From Flavobacterium endophyticum (lineage in GTDB: Bacteria; Bacteroidota; Bacteroidia; Flavobacteriales; Flavobacteriaceae): a stretch of 64,000 nt of DNA. The stretch's first letter is position 1. The number at the start of each line of letters is the position of its first letter. Positions 1-8,228 of this stretch are shown here, one piece after another. Where the stretch lies: the NCBI RefSeq assembly GCF_003634455.1, contig NZ_RBLC01000006.1, positions 1 to 64,000 on the forward strand, given 5' to 3'. The notes below the pieces were generated by a model, which was given only the letters and a program-made list of their open reading frames with translations, was not told the origin of the DNA and made no database searches. A program made the translations under genes and the position numbers.

Positions 1-70
1 TCGCTGCCGAAACTGCTGTCAATCCAATATGTCTATGAACGTGTTCTTCTATTCTTTCGCCTCTCTCGAA
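1..70 (-). promoter_or_regulatory. Probable rRNA operon leader with boxA-like element
   Basis: Read on the minus strand, this follows the last of four tandem promoters and contains GTTCATAGACATATTGG (24-40), which resembles the boxA-like GTTCTTTGACATATTG leader seen ahead of 16S rRNA in Bacteroidota (from memory). Transcription leaves the window to the left. No mature rRNA sequence lies inside the window, so the rRNA operon is inferred. Confidence 0.5.
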
Positions 71-457
71 GCGGGTGCAAAAGTACGATTATTTTATTAT
101 CTCGCAAGTCTTTTGAAAAGTTTTTTTCAGAAATTTAATTTCTTTTTTACTTTTAAAATCCTTACTCAATATTTCAATGAATCCTCACTGTTGCGGGGCG
201 CAAAGGTAAAATCCTTTTTTATTTCTGACAAGCTTTTTTGAAAATATTTTTTAAATTTATTTTCTCAATTCCCATCATCAATATTTCAAAAGAACTTCGC
301 TGTAATTGCGGGTGCAAAAGTAAAATCTTTTTTTCTTTTCTGCAAATTTATCTTTAGAAATTTTATTTTCTTTTTAAACTTACTTTCTGTCAGTATTTAC
401 TTATGAACTTCGCTTTCAATGCGGGTGCAAAAGTAGCACCTTTTTCTGCTTTCGCAA
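71..457 (-). promoter_or_regulatory. Four tandem leftward stable-RNA promoters
   Basis: Four minus-strand copies of the Bacteroidota promoter occur in a row. The -7 elements TACTTTTG or TACCTTTG lie at 78-85, 201-208, 315-322 and 428-435. Each has a -33 TTG (105-107, 229-231, 343-345, 455-457) with spacers of 19, 20, 20 and 19 bp. Each -7 is followed directly by a GC-rich CACCCGC-like discriminator (CGCCCCGC in the second). The same discriminator follows the tRNA promoter near 30424. Tandem strong promoters of this kind fit an rRNA operon. Confidence 0.8.
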
Positions 458-730
458 GCTTTTTGATAACTTTTTTTTGATGTTTTCTTAAATTAAAACT
501 TAACTTACTGGAAAGCAGATTCTTGATTCAAAAAAATTTTTCAACCTTTTTAAGATTGACAGACCTTGCAACAAATACAAGCTTTACAAATCCTGCTATT
601 ACATCATAACACGCCCTCTTACTATCCCTTAAAAACAACCAGATTATGAAATGCTAAGTGATTTTAGTAGCAGAAAAAGCTTTATGCTTATATATATAAA
701 GGTATTATGAATTTATAGTATACATATATA

Positions 731-761
731 TTGTATGTGTTTTGAGAAACTTCTATATTTG
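731..761 (+). promoter_or_regulatory. thrS promoter
   Basis: TTG at 731-733, a 20-bp spacer and TATATTTG at 754-761 match the Bacteroidota consensus. The predicted transcription start lies near 768, which leaves the ATG at 781 as the first usable start and rules out the in-frame upstream start at 742. The 480-730 stretch before it is AT-rich; I see nothing else in it. Confidence 0.75.
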
Positions 762-780
762 CGGTCATAAATTTTATACG

Positions 781-2727
781 ATGATAAAGATTACGTTACC
801 CGATGGGTCAGTTAAAGAGTTTGCGCAAGGCACAACTCCGATGGATGTCGCAAAAAGCATTAGTGAAGGATTGGCAAGAAATGTTATTTCTGCTTCTTTC
901 AATGGAACTACTGTGGAAACCGCAACCGAACTGACGACCGACGGGTCACTCATATTATATACATGGAATGACAAAGATGGCAAAAAAGCTTTTTGGCACT
1001 CCACTTCTCACGTCATGGCACAAGCTTTAGAAGAATTGTTTCCTGGAATCAAACTGACTTTAGGGCCAGCGATTGATAATGGATTCTATTATGATGTAGA
1101 TTTTGGCGATCAGAAAATCACTGAAGCCGACTTCAAAAGAATTGAAGATCGCATTTTAGAGATTTCAAGAGGAAAATATGAGTTTAAAATGCGTCCAGTT
1201 TCTAAAGCGGAAGCTTTGGATATATATAAGGATAACGAATACAAAACAGAATTGATCTCTAATCTTGAAGATGGAACCATTACGTTTTGTGACCATGCTA
1301 ACTTTTTTGATTTATGCCGCGGTGGACACATTCCGAACACAGGAATCATCAAGGCCATGAAAATCATGAGCGTTGCTGGTGCTTACTGGAGAGGTGATGA
1401 AAAGAACAAGCAGCTGACTCGTGTTTACGGAATCTCTTTCCCTAAGCAAAAAGACTTGACTGATTATCTTGAGTTGCTAGAAGAAGCCAAAAGACGCGAC
1501 CATAGAAAACTAGGAAAAGAACTTGAATTGTTCGCTTTCTCACAAAAAGTGGGACAAGGTCTTCCGTTATGGTTGCCGAAAGGCGCTGCTTTGAGAGACC
1601 GACTAGAGCAATTCTTAAAAAAAGCACAAAAGAAAGCAGGCTACGAACAAGTAGTAACGCCACATATCGGGCAAAAAGAATTGTATGTGACTTCTGGACA
1701 TTACGAAAAATATGGTGCAGATAGTTTCCAGCCAATTCATACGCCAGCTGAAGGTGAAGAATTTTTATTGAAACCAATGAACTGCCCTCACCACTGTGAG
1801 ATTTTCAACGTAAGACCTTGGTCATATAAAGATCTGCCAAAGCGTTATGCTGAATTTGGTACCGTATATAGATATGAACAATCAGGAGAGCTTCATGGCT
1901 TGACTCGTGTTCGTGGATTTACTCAGGATGATGCGCATATCTTCTGTACTCCAGAACAATTGGACGAAGAATTCAAAAAAGTAATCGACCTTGTATTATA
2001 TGTATTCGGTTCTTTAGGATTTGAAAACTTTACGGCTCAGATTTCTTTAAGAGATCAAGAGAACAGAGAGAAATATATCGGTTCTGACGAAAACTGGGAA
2101 AAAGCAGAAAATGCGATTATCAATGCTGCAAAAGACAAAGGCCTGAATACGGTTGTTGAATATGGCGAAGCTGCTTTCTACGGACCGAAGCTTGACTTTA
2201 TGGTAAAAGATGCCTTGGGAAGACAGTGGCAATTAGGAACTATCCAAGTAGATTACAACTTGCCAGAACGTTTCGACCTGACTTACAAGGGTTCAGACAA
2301 TGAATTGCACCGTCCGGTAATGATTCACAGAGCGCCTTTTGGATCGATGGAACGATTTATAGCTATCTTATTAGAACATACGGCAGGAAATTTCCCAATT
2401 TGGTTGATGCCAGAACAGGCTATTATATTGTCTTTGAGCGAGAAATATGAAAATTATGCCAAAAAAGTTTTAGATTTGCTAGAAAATCACGAAATTCGCG
2501 CCCTAATTGACAACAGAAACGAAACGATTGGTAAAAAAATCAGAGAAGCTGAAGTTCAAAAGTACCCGTTTATGCTGATTGTCGGCGAGGAAGAGGAGAA
2601 AAACGGAACCATTTCTGTACGCCGTCACGGTCAAGAAGGAAAAGGAAATATCAGCGTTACAATTGAAGAATTCGCTTCTATTGTCAATGAAGAAATAAAA
2701 AAGACATTAAAAACATTTACAGTTTAA
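781..2727 (+). CDS. thrS: Threonine--tRNA ligase
   Basis: Charges tRNA-Thr in the cytoplasm. The 648-residue product has the usual architecture: N-terminal TGS domain (about 1-60, beginning [10 protein letters not shown]), editing domain, class II catalytic core with the zinc-site segment [10 protein letters not shown], and C-terminal anticodon-binding domain. The reading frame is open back to 742, but the promoter -7 lies inside that extension, so 781 is chosen. It heads the conserved thrS-infC-rpmI-rplT translation cluster and is 17 bp from the proposed infC start. Confidence 0.97.
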   Translation: MIKITLPDGSVKEFAQGTTPMDVAKSISEGLARNVISASFNGTTVETATELTTDGSLILYTWNDKDGKKAFWHSTSHVMAQALEELFPGIKLTLGPAIDNGFYYDVDFGDQKITEADFKRIEDRILEISRGKYEFKMRPVSKAEALDIYKDNEYKTELISNLEDGTITFCDHANFFDLCRGGHIPNTGIIKAMKIMSVAGAYWRGDEKNKQLTRVYGISFPKQKDLTDYLELLEEAKRRDHRKLGKELELFAFSQKVGQGLPLWLPKGAALRDRLEQFLKKAQKKAGYEQVVTPHIGQKELYVTSGHYEKYGADSFQPIHTPAEGEEFLLKPMNCPHHCEIFNVRPWSYKDLPKRYAEFGTVYRYEQSGELHGLTRVRGFTQDDAHIFCTPEQLDEEFKKVIDLVLYVFGSLGFENFTAQISLRDQENREKYIGSDENWEKAENAIINAAKDKGLNTVVEYGEAAFYGPKLDFMVKDALGRQWQLGTIQVDYNLPERFDLTYKGSDNELHRPVMIHRAPFGSMERFIAILLEHTAGNFPIWLMPEQAIILSLSEKYENYAKKVLDLLENHEIRALIDNRNETIGKKIREAEVQKYPFMLIVGEEEEKNGTISVRRHGQEGKGNISVTIEEFASIVNEEIKKTLKTFTV

Positions 2728-2744
2728 CTTAAAATTTTAGAGCC

Positions 2745-3299
2745 ATAGCAATAAGAAACAACAGAGGTTACCAGCCTCGAGTAGAAAAAAAAGACGCACA
2801 CAGGATTAACAATTTGATTCGTGTTCCAGAAGTGCGCCTTGTTGGAGATAACGTTGAGCCGAAAGTCTACAAGACATCAGAAGCTTTAAGGATGGCAGAA
2901 GAGCAGGAACTTGACTTGGTCGAGATTTCTCCAAATGCCGAACCTCCAGTTTGTAAAATCATGGATTATAAAAAATTCCTTTACATGCAGAAAAAGCGTG
3001 AAAAGGAGTTGAAAGCAAAATCTACTCAAATTACAGTAAAAGAGATTCGTTTTGGTCCGCAGACGGATGAGCACGATTATGAATTCAAAAGAAAGAATGC
3101 AGAGAAGTTCCTAAAAGAAGGTTCTAAGCTGAAAGCTTTTGTTTTCTTCAAAGGCCGTTCGATTATCTATAAAGATCAAGGACAAATTCTTTTATTGCGT
3201 TTGGCTCAGGATTTAGAAGAATACGGGAAAGTAGAAGCTTTGCCTGTGTTAGAAGGAAAGAGAATGATTATGTTCATTGCTCCGAAGAAGAAGAAATAA
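2745..3299 (+). CDS. infC: Translation initiation factor IF-3 (AUA start)
   Basis: Binds the 30S subunit and proofreads start codons. The frame encodes a full IF-3. Its basic N-terminal stretch (about 23 residues) continues upstream of TTG 2814, back to an ATA at 2745-2747 that reads [10 protein letters not shown]. An in-frame TAA lies at 2730-2732, and no ATG, GTG or TTG occurs between it and 2814, so AUA is the only start giving the complete protein (184 residues). A non-canonical start is a known infC feature (AUU in E. coli) through which IF-3 represses its own translation. Confidence 0.88.
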   Translation: MAIRNNRGYQPRVEKKDAHRINNLIRVPEVRLVGDNVEPKVYKTSEALRMAEEQELDLVEISPNAEPPVCKIMDYKKFLYMQKKREKELKAKSTQITVKEIRFGPQTDEHDYEFKRKNAEKFLKEGSKLKAFVFFKGRSIIYKDQGQILLLRLAQDLEEYGKVEALPVLEGKRMIMFIAPKKKK

Positions 3300-3303
3300 G
3301 TCG

Positions 3304-3369
3304 AAAAGTGGAAAGTCATAAAGTCAAAAGTCATTAGCCTTCAAACTTTACAACTTTTAAACTTTAGAC
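3304..3369. repeat. AAAGTC heptamer inverted repeat, copy A
   Basis: Runs of a 7-bp unit like AAAGTCA are followed by the inverted unit ACTTTA, giving an imperfect hairpin between infC and rpmI. A second element of the same make-up lies on the other side of rpmI (3611-3668). Confidence 0.6.
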
Positions 3370-3410
3370 AAAAAATAGTAAGTAAGACAAATTAAATACA
3401 CTAGGAAAAG

Positions 3411-3608
3411 ATGCCTAAAATGAAAACCAAATCTAGCGCCAAGAAACGTTTTAAAGTTACTGGTTCTGGAAAGATTAAAAGAAAGCACGCTTTTAAAAGT
3501 CATATCTTGACTAAAAAGTCTAAAAAGCGTAAATTGGCTTTAACTCACTCAACTCTTGTTCACAAGACTGATGAGAAAAGCATCAAACAACAATTAAGAA
3601 TTATCTAA
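3411..3608 (+). CDS. rpmI: 50S ribosomal protein L35
   Basis: Structural protein of the large ribosomal subunit. The 65-residue, strongly basic product begins [15 protein letters not shown], which is diagnostic of L35, and has normal length. It lies between infC and rplT in the canonical order. The gaps on both sides are filled by AAAGTC-type inverted repeats. Confidence 0.97.
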   Translation: MPKMKTKSSAKKRFKVTGSGKIKRKHAFKSHILTKKSKKRKLALTHSTLVHKTDEKSIKQQLRII

Positions 3609-3610
3609 TA

Positions 3611-3668
3611 GTTAAAAGTTAGAAAGTCTTAAAGTCGAAAGTCCCTGACTTTTTACTTTAGACTTTAC
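3611..3668. repeat. AAAGTC heptamer inverted repeat, copy B
   Basis: AAAGTCTTAAAGTCGAAAGTC is followed, after CCT, by its near-inverted copy GACTTTTTACTTTAGACTTT. The element is closely related to the one at 3304-3369. In RNA it would form a long AU-rich hairpin between rpmI and rplT. Confidence 0.65.
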
Positions 3669-3782
3669 CTCATTAGACTATCGATAATCTTTAGGTTAAA
3701 AAACATTTAAATAACCTTGGAGTATGGCTTTAAGTTCCTTTGATTAAATTCAGGACGCCTGCTACAAAAACACATTAAAATT

Positions 3783-4127
3783 ATGCCAAGATCAGTAAAT
3801 TCAGTTGCTAAAAGAGCAAGAAGAAAAAAGATAATGAAGCAAGCCAAAGGTTTCTTTGGTAGACGTAAAAACGTTTGGACAGTTGCTAAAAACGCGGTGG
3901 AGAAAGCCATGGTTTATGCTTACCGCGATAGAAAGCAGAACAAAAGAAATTTCCGTGCATTATGGATTCAACGTATCAACGCTGGAGCTAGATTGGAAGG
4001 AATGTCTTATTCTCAATTCATGGGGAAAGTAAAAGCTAACGGAATCGAATTGAACAGAAAAGTTCTTGCCGATTTAGCGATGAACCACCCAGAAGCTTTC
4101 AAAGCAATACTTAATAAAGTAAAATAA
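3783..4127 (+). CDS. rplT: 50S ribosomal protein L20
   Basis: Assembly protein of the large subunit. The 114-residue product begins [16 protein letters not shown] and contains the conserved [17 protein letters not shown] segment; length is normal. It is the last gene of the cluster, with a 174-bp upstream gap holding repeat B and a leader in which L20 autoregulation is possible but not visible from sequence. A strong terminator follows. Confidence 0.97.
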   Translation: MPRSVNSVAKRARRKKIMKQAKGFFGRRKNVWTVAKNAVEKAMVYAYRDRKQNKRNFRALWIQRINAGARLEGMSYSQFMGKVKANGIELNRKVLADLAMNHPEAFKAILNKVK

Positions 4128-4163
4128 ACGTTTTATAAATCTATTTGTCTTACTTACCATAAA

Positions 4164-4192
4164 GAAACCATCTCGAAAGAGGTGGTTTTTTT
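4164..4192 (+). terminator. Terminator of the thrS-rplT cluster
   Basis: Perfect 9-bp stem AACCATCTC / GAGGTGGTT around a GAAA tetraloop, followed by a T run. Confidence 0.9.
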
Positions 4193-4201
4193 GTTATGTA
4201 T

Positions 4202-4209
4202 TATATTTG
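4202..4209 (+). promoter_or_regulatory. -7 element of the Crp/Fnr gene
   Basis: TATATTTG ends 4 bp before the ATG at 4214. No TTG at the usual -33 distance. The mRNA would begin at or within a base or two of the start codon, so it may be leaderless. Confidence 0.5.
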
Positions 4210-4213
4210 TTTT

Positions 4214-4783
4214 ATGGATCGGCTAATTACACATATCAGGAAGACTATTAATCTGGATGATTCGGAAGCAGCAATCGTCTCTTCCTATTTCGAATATGAA
4301 ACAGTAAAAAAGAAAAAACATCTAGTCGAAGAAGGACAAACCGTCCACAAGCAATATTATATCCTGAAAGGCTGCCTGCGTATCTATACCCTTAATACCA
4401 AAGGAAATGAACAGACGCTCCAATTCGGAATCGAAAACTGGTGGATTGCCGACTATCTGGGTTTTCTGGGCCAAACTCCTTCCAACTATTTTATACAGGC
4501 CGTAGAAAACTCAGAGGTTATTTCGATAGACAAAAATTCATTAGACGAATTGCTTTCTCAACTTCCTAAGCTCGAAAAGTATTTCAGACTAACATTCCAG
4601 AAATCATTAGGCGCTGCACAGATGCGTATCAAATATCTTTTTACTATGACGGCCGAAGAAAGCTACCATCATTTCAACAAGAATTTCCCAGAATTTGTAC
4701 AGCGCGTGCCACAATATATGCTTGCCACCTACCTTGACTTTACGCCCGAATTCATGAGCAAGATTAGAGCGGGAAAAGCCTGA
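4214..4783 (+). CDS. Crp/Fnr-family transcription regulator
   Basis: 189-residue regulator with an N-terminal cyclic-nucleotide-binding-type beta barrel (about 25-115, including VEEGQTVHKQYYILKGCLR) and a short C-terminal helix-turn-helix ending in TPEFMSKIRAG, the usual form of this family in Bacteroidota. No Fnr-type Cys cluster is visible, so an iron-sulfur sensor is unlikely. The start at 4214 is preferred to 4196 because the -7 element occupies 4202-4209. It precedes an AhpD-like gene, which may be a target. The effector is unknown. Confidence 0.85.
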   Translation: MDRLITHIRKTINLDDSEAAIVSSYFEYETVKKKKHLVEEGQTVHKQYYILKGCLRIYTLNTKGNEQTLQFGIENWWIADYLGFLGQTPSNYFIQAVENSEVISIDKNSLDELLSQLPKLEKYFRLTFQKSLGAAQMRIKYLFTMTAEESYHHFNKNFPEFVQRVPQYMLATYLDFTPEFMSKIRAGKA

Positions 4784-4860
4784 TTTCATTTCTTAAAGTA
4801 GTTTAAGTTTTTTACGACTGAGGTTGCAGAACTTTGTCATGAACTTTAAAACACATCATA

Positions 4861-5295
4861 ATGGAAACCAGAGTAAACATCCTGAAAACAACTCCAGAAG
4901 CGTATAAAGCCATGATGGCATTAGAAAAATTCATTGCTTCTACTTCTTTAACTCCAACCCATAAAGAACTTATCAAAATCCGCGCTTCTCAAATCAACGG
5001 TTGTGCCTACTGTATCAACATGCACACGAGAGATGCCCGCAAACTAGGCGAAACAGAACAAAGAATCTATCTGCTGAACTCTTGGAGAGAAACAAAACTT
5101 TATACCGAAGAAGAACAAGCTATTCTTGCCCTGACAGAAGAGGTTACGTTGATTCAAAATCACGTGTCAAAAGAAACTTACGACAACGCCAAAAGATTGT
5201 TTGACGAAGAATACCTCGCAGCCATCATCATGATGATCACGACCATCAATGCCTGGAACCGCATAGCCATTTCTACAGAAATGCCACTAGACTAA
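4861..5295 (+). CDS. AhpD-like carboxymuconolactone decarboxylase-family protein
   Basis: 144 residues with the peroxidase-type signature C48-A-Y-C51-I-N-M-H55, the redox CxxC and proton-relay His of AhpD-like proteins. Such proteins reduce peroxides or act as disulfide reductases; the physiological partner here is unknown. The gene follows the Crp/Fnr regulator by 77 bp and ends at a bidirectional terminator. Confidence 0.88.
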   Translation: METRVNILKTTPEAYKAMMALEKFIASTSLTPTHKELIKIRASQINGCAYCINMHTRDARKLGETEQRIYLLNSWRETKLYTEEEQAILALTEEVTLIQNHVSKETYDNAKRLFDEEYLAAIIMMITTINAWNRIAISTEMPLD

Positions 5296-5300
5296 AACAA

Positions 5301-5333
5301 AAAAAGCCTGACGATAATCGTCAGGCTTTTTTT
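5301..5333. terminator. Bidirectional terminator
   Basis: Stem AGCCTGACGA / TCGTCAGGCT with a 3-base loop, flanked by A and T runs, so it can end transcription from both the AhpD-like gene and the convergent SDR gene. Confidence 0.9.
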
Positions 5334-5346
5334 GTTGAATTATATA

Positions 5347-6111
5347 TTACAAGAACATTCCGCCAGAAGCTTCAATTCGTTGCGCCGTAATCCATCCCGC
5401 TTTTTCAGAACAAAGAAAGGCAACTATGCCGCCAATATCAGTTGGCTGCCCTACCCTTCCTAAAGAAGTTATTGACGACATGTATTCGTTCAAGCCTGGA
5501 TGCGATTCAAAGGCCCTTTTTGTAAAATCGGTTTCGATAATTCCGGGCGCTACCATATTGGCGGTAATCTTTCTATTGCCTAATTCTTTCGCAAGGTATT
5601 TCGTAAAGACCTCAATAGCGCCTTTCATTGAAGCATACGCTGCATAGCCCGGCGTAGCAAATCGTGTCAATCCTGTTGAAACGTTTACAATCCTGCCGTT
5701 GTCGGCAATAAAAGGCAATCCTTTTTGCGTAAGGAAATAAACGCCTTTAAAATGCACATTCATCAGGTTGTCAAAATCTTCTTCTGTAGTATCAGCAAAC
5801 AAAGAGTGGGCATCAATTCCGGCATTATTCACTAGAAAGTCAAAAGTAGTACGGTTCCAGTTGGCGGCTAATGCTGCCGAAAGCCGTTCGTAAAAATCAG
5901 CAAACGATTTTGTATTGGCTACATCCAACTGCAGCGAAACCGCTTTAGTCCCGATAGCTTCTATCTCTTTTACGACAGCTTCTGCTTCATCTTTATTGTT
6001 TCTATACACCACCACGATATCATTTCCTGATTTCGCGAGTTCCAAAGCCATGTTTCTTCCCAGTCCTCTATTGGCACCTGTTATAACTGCTATCTTATTT
6101 GTTTTGTCCAT
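5347..6111 (-). CDS. Short-chain dehydrogenase/reductase (SDR)
   Basis: NAD(P)-dependent oxidoreductase of the classical SDR family, 254 residues. Visible motifs: cofactor-binding TGANRGLG (11-18), NNAG (95-98), catalytic Ser around 145 and YASMK (Y159, K163). The C-terminal segment matches the GxVGQPxDIxxxVAFLCS pattern common to FabG-like members. The substrate cannot be told from sequence. It lies downstream of an AraC-type regulator on the same strand, with its own -7 element (TAACTTTG, minus strand, 6141-6148) in the 75-bp gap. Confidence 0.92.
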   Translation of the reverse strand: MDKTNKIAVITGANRGLGRNMALELAKSGNDIVVVYRNNKDEAEAVVKEIEAIGTKAVSLQLDVANTKSFADFYERLSAALAANWNRTTFDFLVNNAGIDAHSLFADTTEEDFDNLMNVHFKGVYFLTQKGLPFIADNGRIVNVSTGLTRFATPGYAAYASMKGAIEVFTKYLAKELGNRKITANMVAPGIIETDFTKRAFESHPGLNEYMSSITSLGRVGQPTDIGGIVAFLCSEKAGWITAQRIEASGGMFL

Positions 6112-6140
6112 TTTTCTAAATTTTAATTGTTTTGATGGTA

Positions 6141-6148
6141 CAAAGTTA
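6141..6148 (-). promoter_or_regulatory. -7 element of the SDR gene
   Basis: TAACTTTG on the minus strand, 30 bp before the SDR start. No TTG at the -33 distance, which would suit an activator-dependent promoter next to an AraC regulator. Confidence 0.5.
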
Positions 6149-6186
6149 GCGCGAAGGCACTTTAAAAATATGGTGACTGTTTCAGA

Positions 6187-6600
6187 TTAAATGGTGACAG
6201 CTTCCGTTTTTAAAAAAAACTTTTCTTCCAACACCTGTTCTCGGTATTGTTTAGGAGTAAGTCCGGCAAAGCGTTTAAAGAATTTTGTAAAATTAGAAGG
6301 ATCAAACGTAAGTAGCGTGGCAATCTGCCCAATCGAAAGTTTGTTTTCTTCAAGCATCGATTTGGCAATAACCATGATCTTTTCTTCAAAGAAAAAGCAA
6401 GGTGCTTTTCCGGTAACCAGCTTTATGGTATTGCTAAGATGTGTGGGATGGATAAACAATTGCGCGGCAAGATCTCGAATTTCAAACATTTCTGTAGCCC
6501 TTCCTTCCAGAATATCCAGCAGATGCTTGTCGATTTCTTTTAAGAAATCGGCAGTAATCTCGTTTTGCCTTGCCAATATTTTTTTCGGAATTACAGCCAT
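6187..6600 (-). CDS. AraC-family helix-turn-helix regulator
   Basis: 137-residue protein consisting almost only of the AraC DNA-binding domain: two helix-turn-helix units (LAAQLFIHPTHLSNTIK and IATLLTFDPSNFTKFFKRF) and the family ending GLTPKQYRE. No ligand-binding N-terminal domain is present, so it is a short stand-alone form. The gene lies directly upstream of the SDR gene on the same strand, which is the likely target. Confidence 0.88.
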   Translation of the reverse strand: MAVIPKKILARQNEITADFLKEIDKHLLDILEGRATEMFEIRDLAAQLFIHPTHLSNTIKLVTGKAPCFFFEEKIMVIAKSMLEENKLSIGQIATLLTFDPSNFTKFFKRFAGLTPKQYREQVLEEKFFLKTEAVTI

Positions 6601-6708
6601 CGTGCTTCATTTGTGTATTCAAATTTACGGAATTCCAAACAATCCCGTTGAAAAAGAAACCTAAGAAATCGCCAAAATATTTCGATTTAAAAAAACGCAG
6701 GATATTTT

Positions 6709-6733
6709 AAAGTAATTTTATCTCCCGTTCGTC
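6709..6733 (+). promoter_or_regulatory. Candidate ECF-sigma promoter, copy 1
   Basis: AAAGTAA (6709-6715), a 14-bp spacer and CGTCTTCCTTA (CGTC at 6730-6733). The same two boxes with the same spacing recur at 7706-7730. CGTC is a common ECF -10 core. Suggests autoregulation of the sigma gene that follows. Confidence 0.6.
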
Positions 6734-6766
6734 TTCCTTATCATGAAAGCGGAGACCAGCCTAACT

Positions 6767-7318
6767 ATGGAGGAAAAACCTAAAAATACGATTTCTAGCA
6801 CCGTCAGCAAGTTCGGAAAAGGACTGACTTCTTTCGTTCGCGGAAAGGTAAACAGTTCGGAAGATGCCGAAGACGTGCTGCAGGAAGTATGGTATCAGCT
6901 TAGCAATTTTTCAAACATCGACGATATCGAAAGCATGAGCGGCTGGTTATTTCAGGTTGCCAAAAACAAAATCACAGATTTATATCGAAAAAAGAAGCCC
7001 GAAGCGCTGGAGAATTATTCTTATGAGAACGACGAAGGCGAATTTTCGTTTAAAGAAATCCTGCTTTTAGACGATTCCGAAAATCCAGACCTCGCCCTTT
7101 TTAAAGAACTCTTTTGGTCTGAGCTGCTCAAAGCGTTAGACGAGCTGCCCGAAAACCAAAAACAAGTTTTTATACTCAATGAAATTGAAGACCTCACATT
7201 GCAGGAAATTGCCGACCAAACCAACGAAAACATCAAGACCATCATTAGCCGAAAAGGCTATGCCGTCAAATACCTCAGAAAGAAACTCAACTATTTATAT
7301 CAAGAAATAAATTATTAA
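6767..7318 (+). CDS. ECF-type RNA polymerase sigma factor
   Basis: Alternative sigma factor with region 2 (SSEDAEDVLQEVWYQL, then SGWLFQVAKNKITDLYRKKK) and region 4 (LPENQKQVFILNEIEDLTLQEIADQ). The product is 183 residues from the ATG at 6767. An earlier ATG at 6743 lies only 9 bp past the putative -10, whereas 6767 gives a leader matching that of the second copy of the promoter. Ten bp downstream lies a small membrane protein gene that could be its anti-sigma factor, although that product shows no ordinary zinc anti-sigma motif. Confidence 0.85.
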   Translation: MEEKPKNTISSTVSKFGKGLTSFVRGKVNSSEDAEDVLQEVWYQLSNFSNIDDIESMSGWLFQVAKNKITDLYRKKKPEALENYSYENDEGEFSFKEILLLDDSENPDLALFKELFWSELLKALDELPENQKQVFILNEIEDLTLQEIADQTNENIKTIISRKGYAVKYLRKKLNYLYQEINY

Positions 7319-7328
7319 AACTATAAAA

Positions 7329-7649
7329 ATGGAACGATCAGACAGAAGATACCGAAGAAGAAAACCTTTCTTTTTATTCATAATTGCCGCATTATTTGCT
7401 TTGGGTGCCGTAGTGATGTTTTTATGGAATGCCATCCTTCCGGATATTGCGGCCGTTTCTGCCCTCACCTATTGGCAAGCGCTCGGACTTTTACTCTTGT
7501 CACGAATACTTTTTGGCGGTTTTAAATGCAGACCAAGGAATCATCGAGGGCCTTTTGCCCATCCGAGATTTAGAGAAAAATTCATGAACATGTCGAGAGA
7601 AGAACGAATCAACTTTAGGAACGAATGGAAAGAACGGTTCAAAAGATAA
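7329..7649 (+). CDS. Small membrane protein of the ECF locus
   Basis: Unrecognised 106-residue protein. Very basic N-terminus (about 1-12), two predicted membrane helices (about 13-33 and 46-63), then a charged tail with MSREERINFRNEWKERF. The tail resembles that of the 7763 gene (MNDEEYDSFKKNF) and recalls the short helical motifs of CpxP/Spy-like stress proteins, without enough similarity to assign that family. It is 10 bp downstream of the sigma gene, so co-transcribed. It may be the anti-sigma or sensor partner; this is inference from position. Confidence 0.7.
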   Translation: MERSDRRYRRRKPFFLFIIAALFALGAVVMFLWNAILPDIAAVSALTYWQALGLLLLSRILFGGFKCRPRNHRGPFAHPRFREKFMNMSREERINFRNEWKERFKR

Positions 7650-7663
7650 TATCTCGCCAACAC

Positions 7664-7697
7664 AAGCCATCAGTTTTTAGGTGATGGTTTTTTTTTA
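7664..7697 (+). terminator. Terminator after the sigma/membrane-protein pair
   Basis: Stem AGCCATCA / TGATGGTT followed by a T run. It separates the sigma transcript from the next ECF-type promoter at 7706. Confidence 0.8.
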
Positions 7698-7705
7698 ATG
7701 TATTT

Positions 7706-7730
7706 AAAGTAAAAATCCATCAGCAGCGTC
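7706..7730 (+). promoter_or_regulatory. Candidate ECF-sigma promoter, copy 2
   Basis: AAAGTAA (7706-7712), a 14-bp spacer and CGTCTTCCTTA (CGTC at 7727-7730), the same boxes and spacing as at 6709-6733. The start codon lies 33 bp downstream. Suggests the two genes that follow belong to the regulon of the neighbouring sigma factor. Confidence 0.6.
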
Positions 7731-7762
7731 TTCCTTACTAAATAACAATCAAAATTAAAAAG

Positions 7763-8041
7763 ATGAAATCAATTTTAAGATCAATCGCAATTGGAATCCT
7801 GATAGGCGCTTTGGCATTTTTCGCCTTTCAATTAGTAATCACATTTTTAATTATCGGAGGAATACTAATGCTTTTAAGCCGAAGACGTTTTGACAGACGC
7901 GCCTTCGGAGACCAAAGATTTGGCGGCCATCGTTTTGCTTTCGCCGATAAGATTAGAAACATGAATGACGAAGAATACGATTCTTTCAAGAAAAACTTCG
8001 AAAACAGAAGATGCCGCAACCACAGAAAAGAAACAGAATAA
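7763..8041 (+). CDS. Small membrane protein, probable ECF target
   Basis: Unrecognised 92-residue protein. A long hydrophobic segment (about 5-40, one or two helices) is followed by an Arg/Gly/Phe-rich stretch (RRFDRRAFGDQRFGGHRF) and a charged tail with MNDEEYDSFKKNFENRRCRNHRK. The layout parallels the 7329 product, so the two may be distant paralogues. It has its own copy of the ECF promoter motif and precedes a 50-residue peptide gene by 18 bp. Confidence 0.7.
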   Translation: MKSILRSIAIGILIGALAFFAFQLVITFLIIGGILMLLSRRRFDRRAFGDQRFGGHRFAFADKIRNMNDEEYDSFKKNFENRRCRNHRKETE

Positions 8042-8059
8042 CTTTAATCAAAACACAGC

Positions 8060-8212
8060 ATGAGAAGAAAAACAAAAATTTTACTCACTTTAGCCATCGC
8101 AATACTGACTTTTGCGAGCCTAAAAGCTTTTGTTCCCGAAAAATTTCAAGACAGGCGTTGCTATCATAGGGAAGATTGCAACAACAATCATCAATCAAAA
8201 AGCGAACATTAA
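8060..8212 (+). CDS. 50-residue secreted Cys/His-rich peptide
   Basis: Short ORF with a clear signal peptide (MRRKTKILLTLAIAILTFAS, then LKA) and a mature part of about 27 residues rich in His, Cys, Asn and charged residues: RRCYHREDCNNNHQ. Two Cys and three His in so short a peptide could bind metal or form a disulfide. It follows the 7763 gene by 18 bp and ends at a strong terminator, so it is probably the last gene of that ECF-driven transcript. No family recognised. Confidence 0.55.
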   Translation: MRRKTKILLTLAIAILTFASLKAFVPEKFQDRRCYHREDCNNNHQSKSEH

Positions 8213-8228
8213 CGTACGCATCAATCAA

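Noticed and set aside
29..241. 70-codon ORF at the left edge
   Set aside because: It overlaps the tandem minus-strand promoters and is Phe/Lys-rich AT sequence.
1442..1777. 111-codon minus-strand ORF inside thrS
   Set aside because: It is a shadow of the conserved thrS frame, with no promoter or recognisable product.
4202..4213. Earlier start of the Crp/Fnr gene at 4196
   Set aside because: The -7 promoter element occupies that extension.
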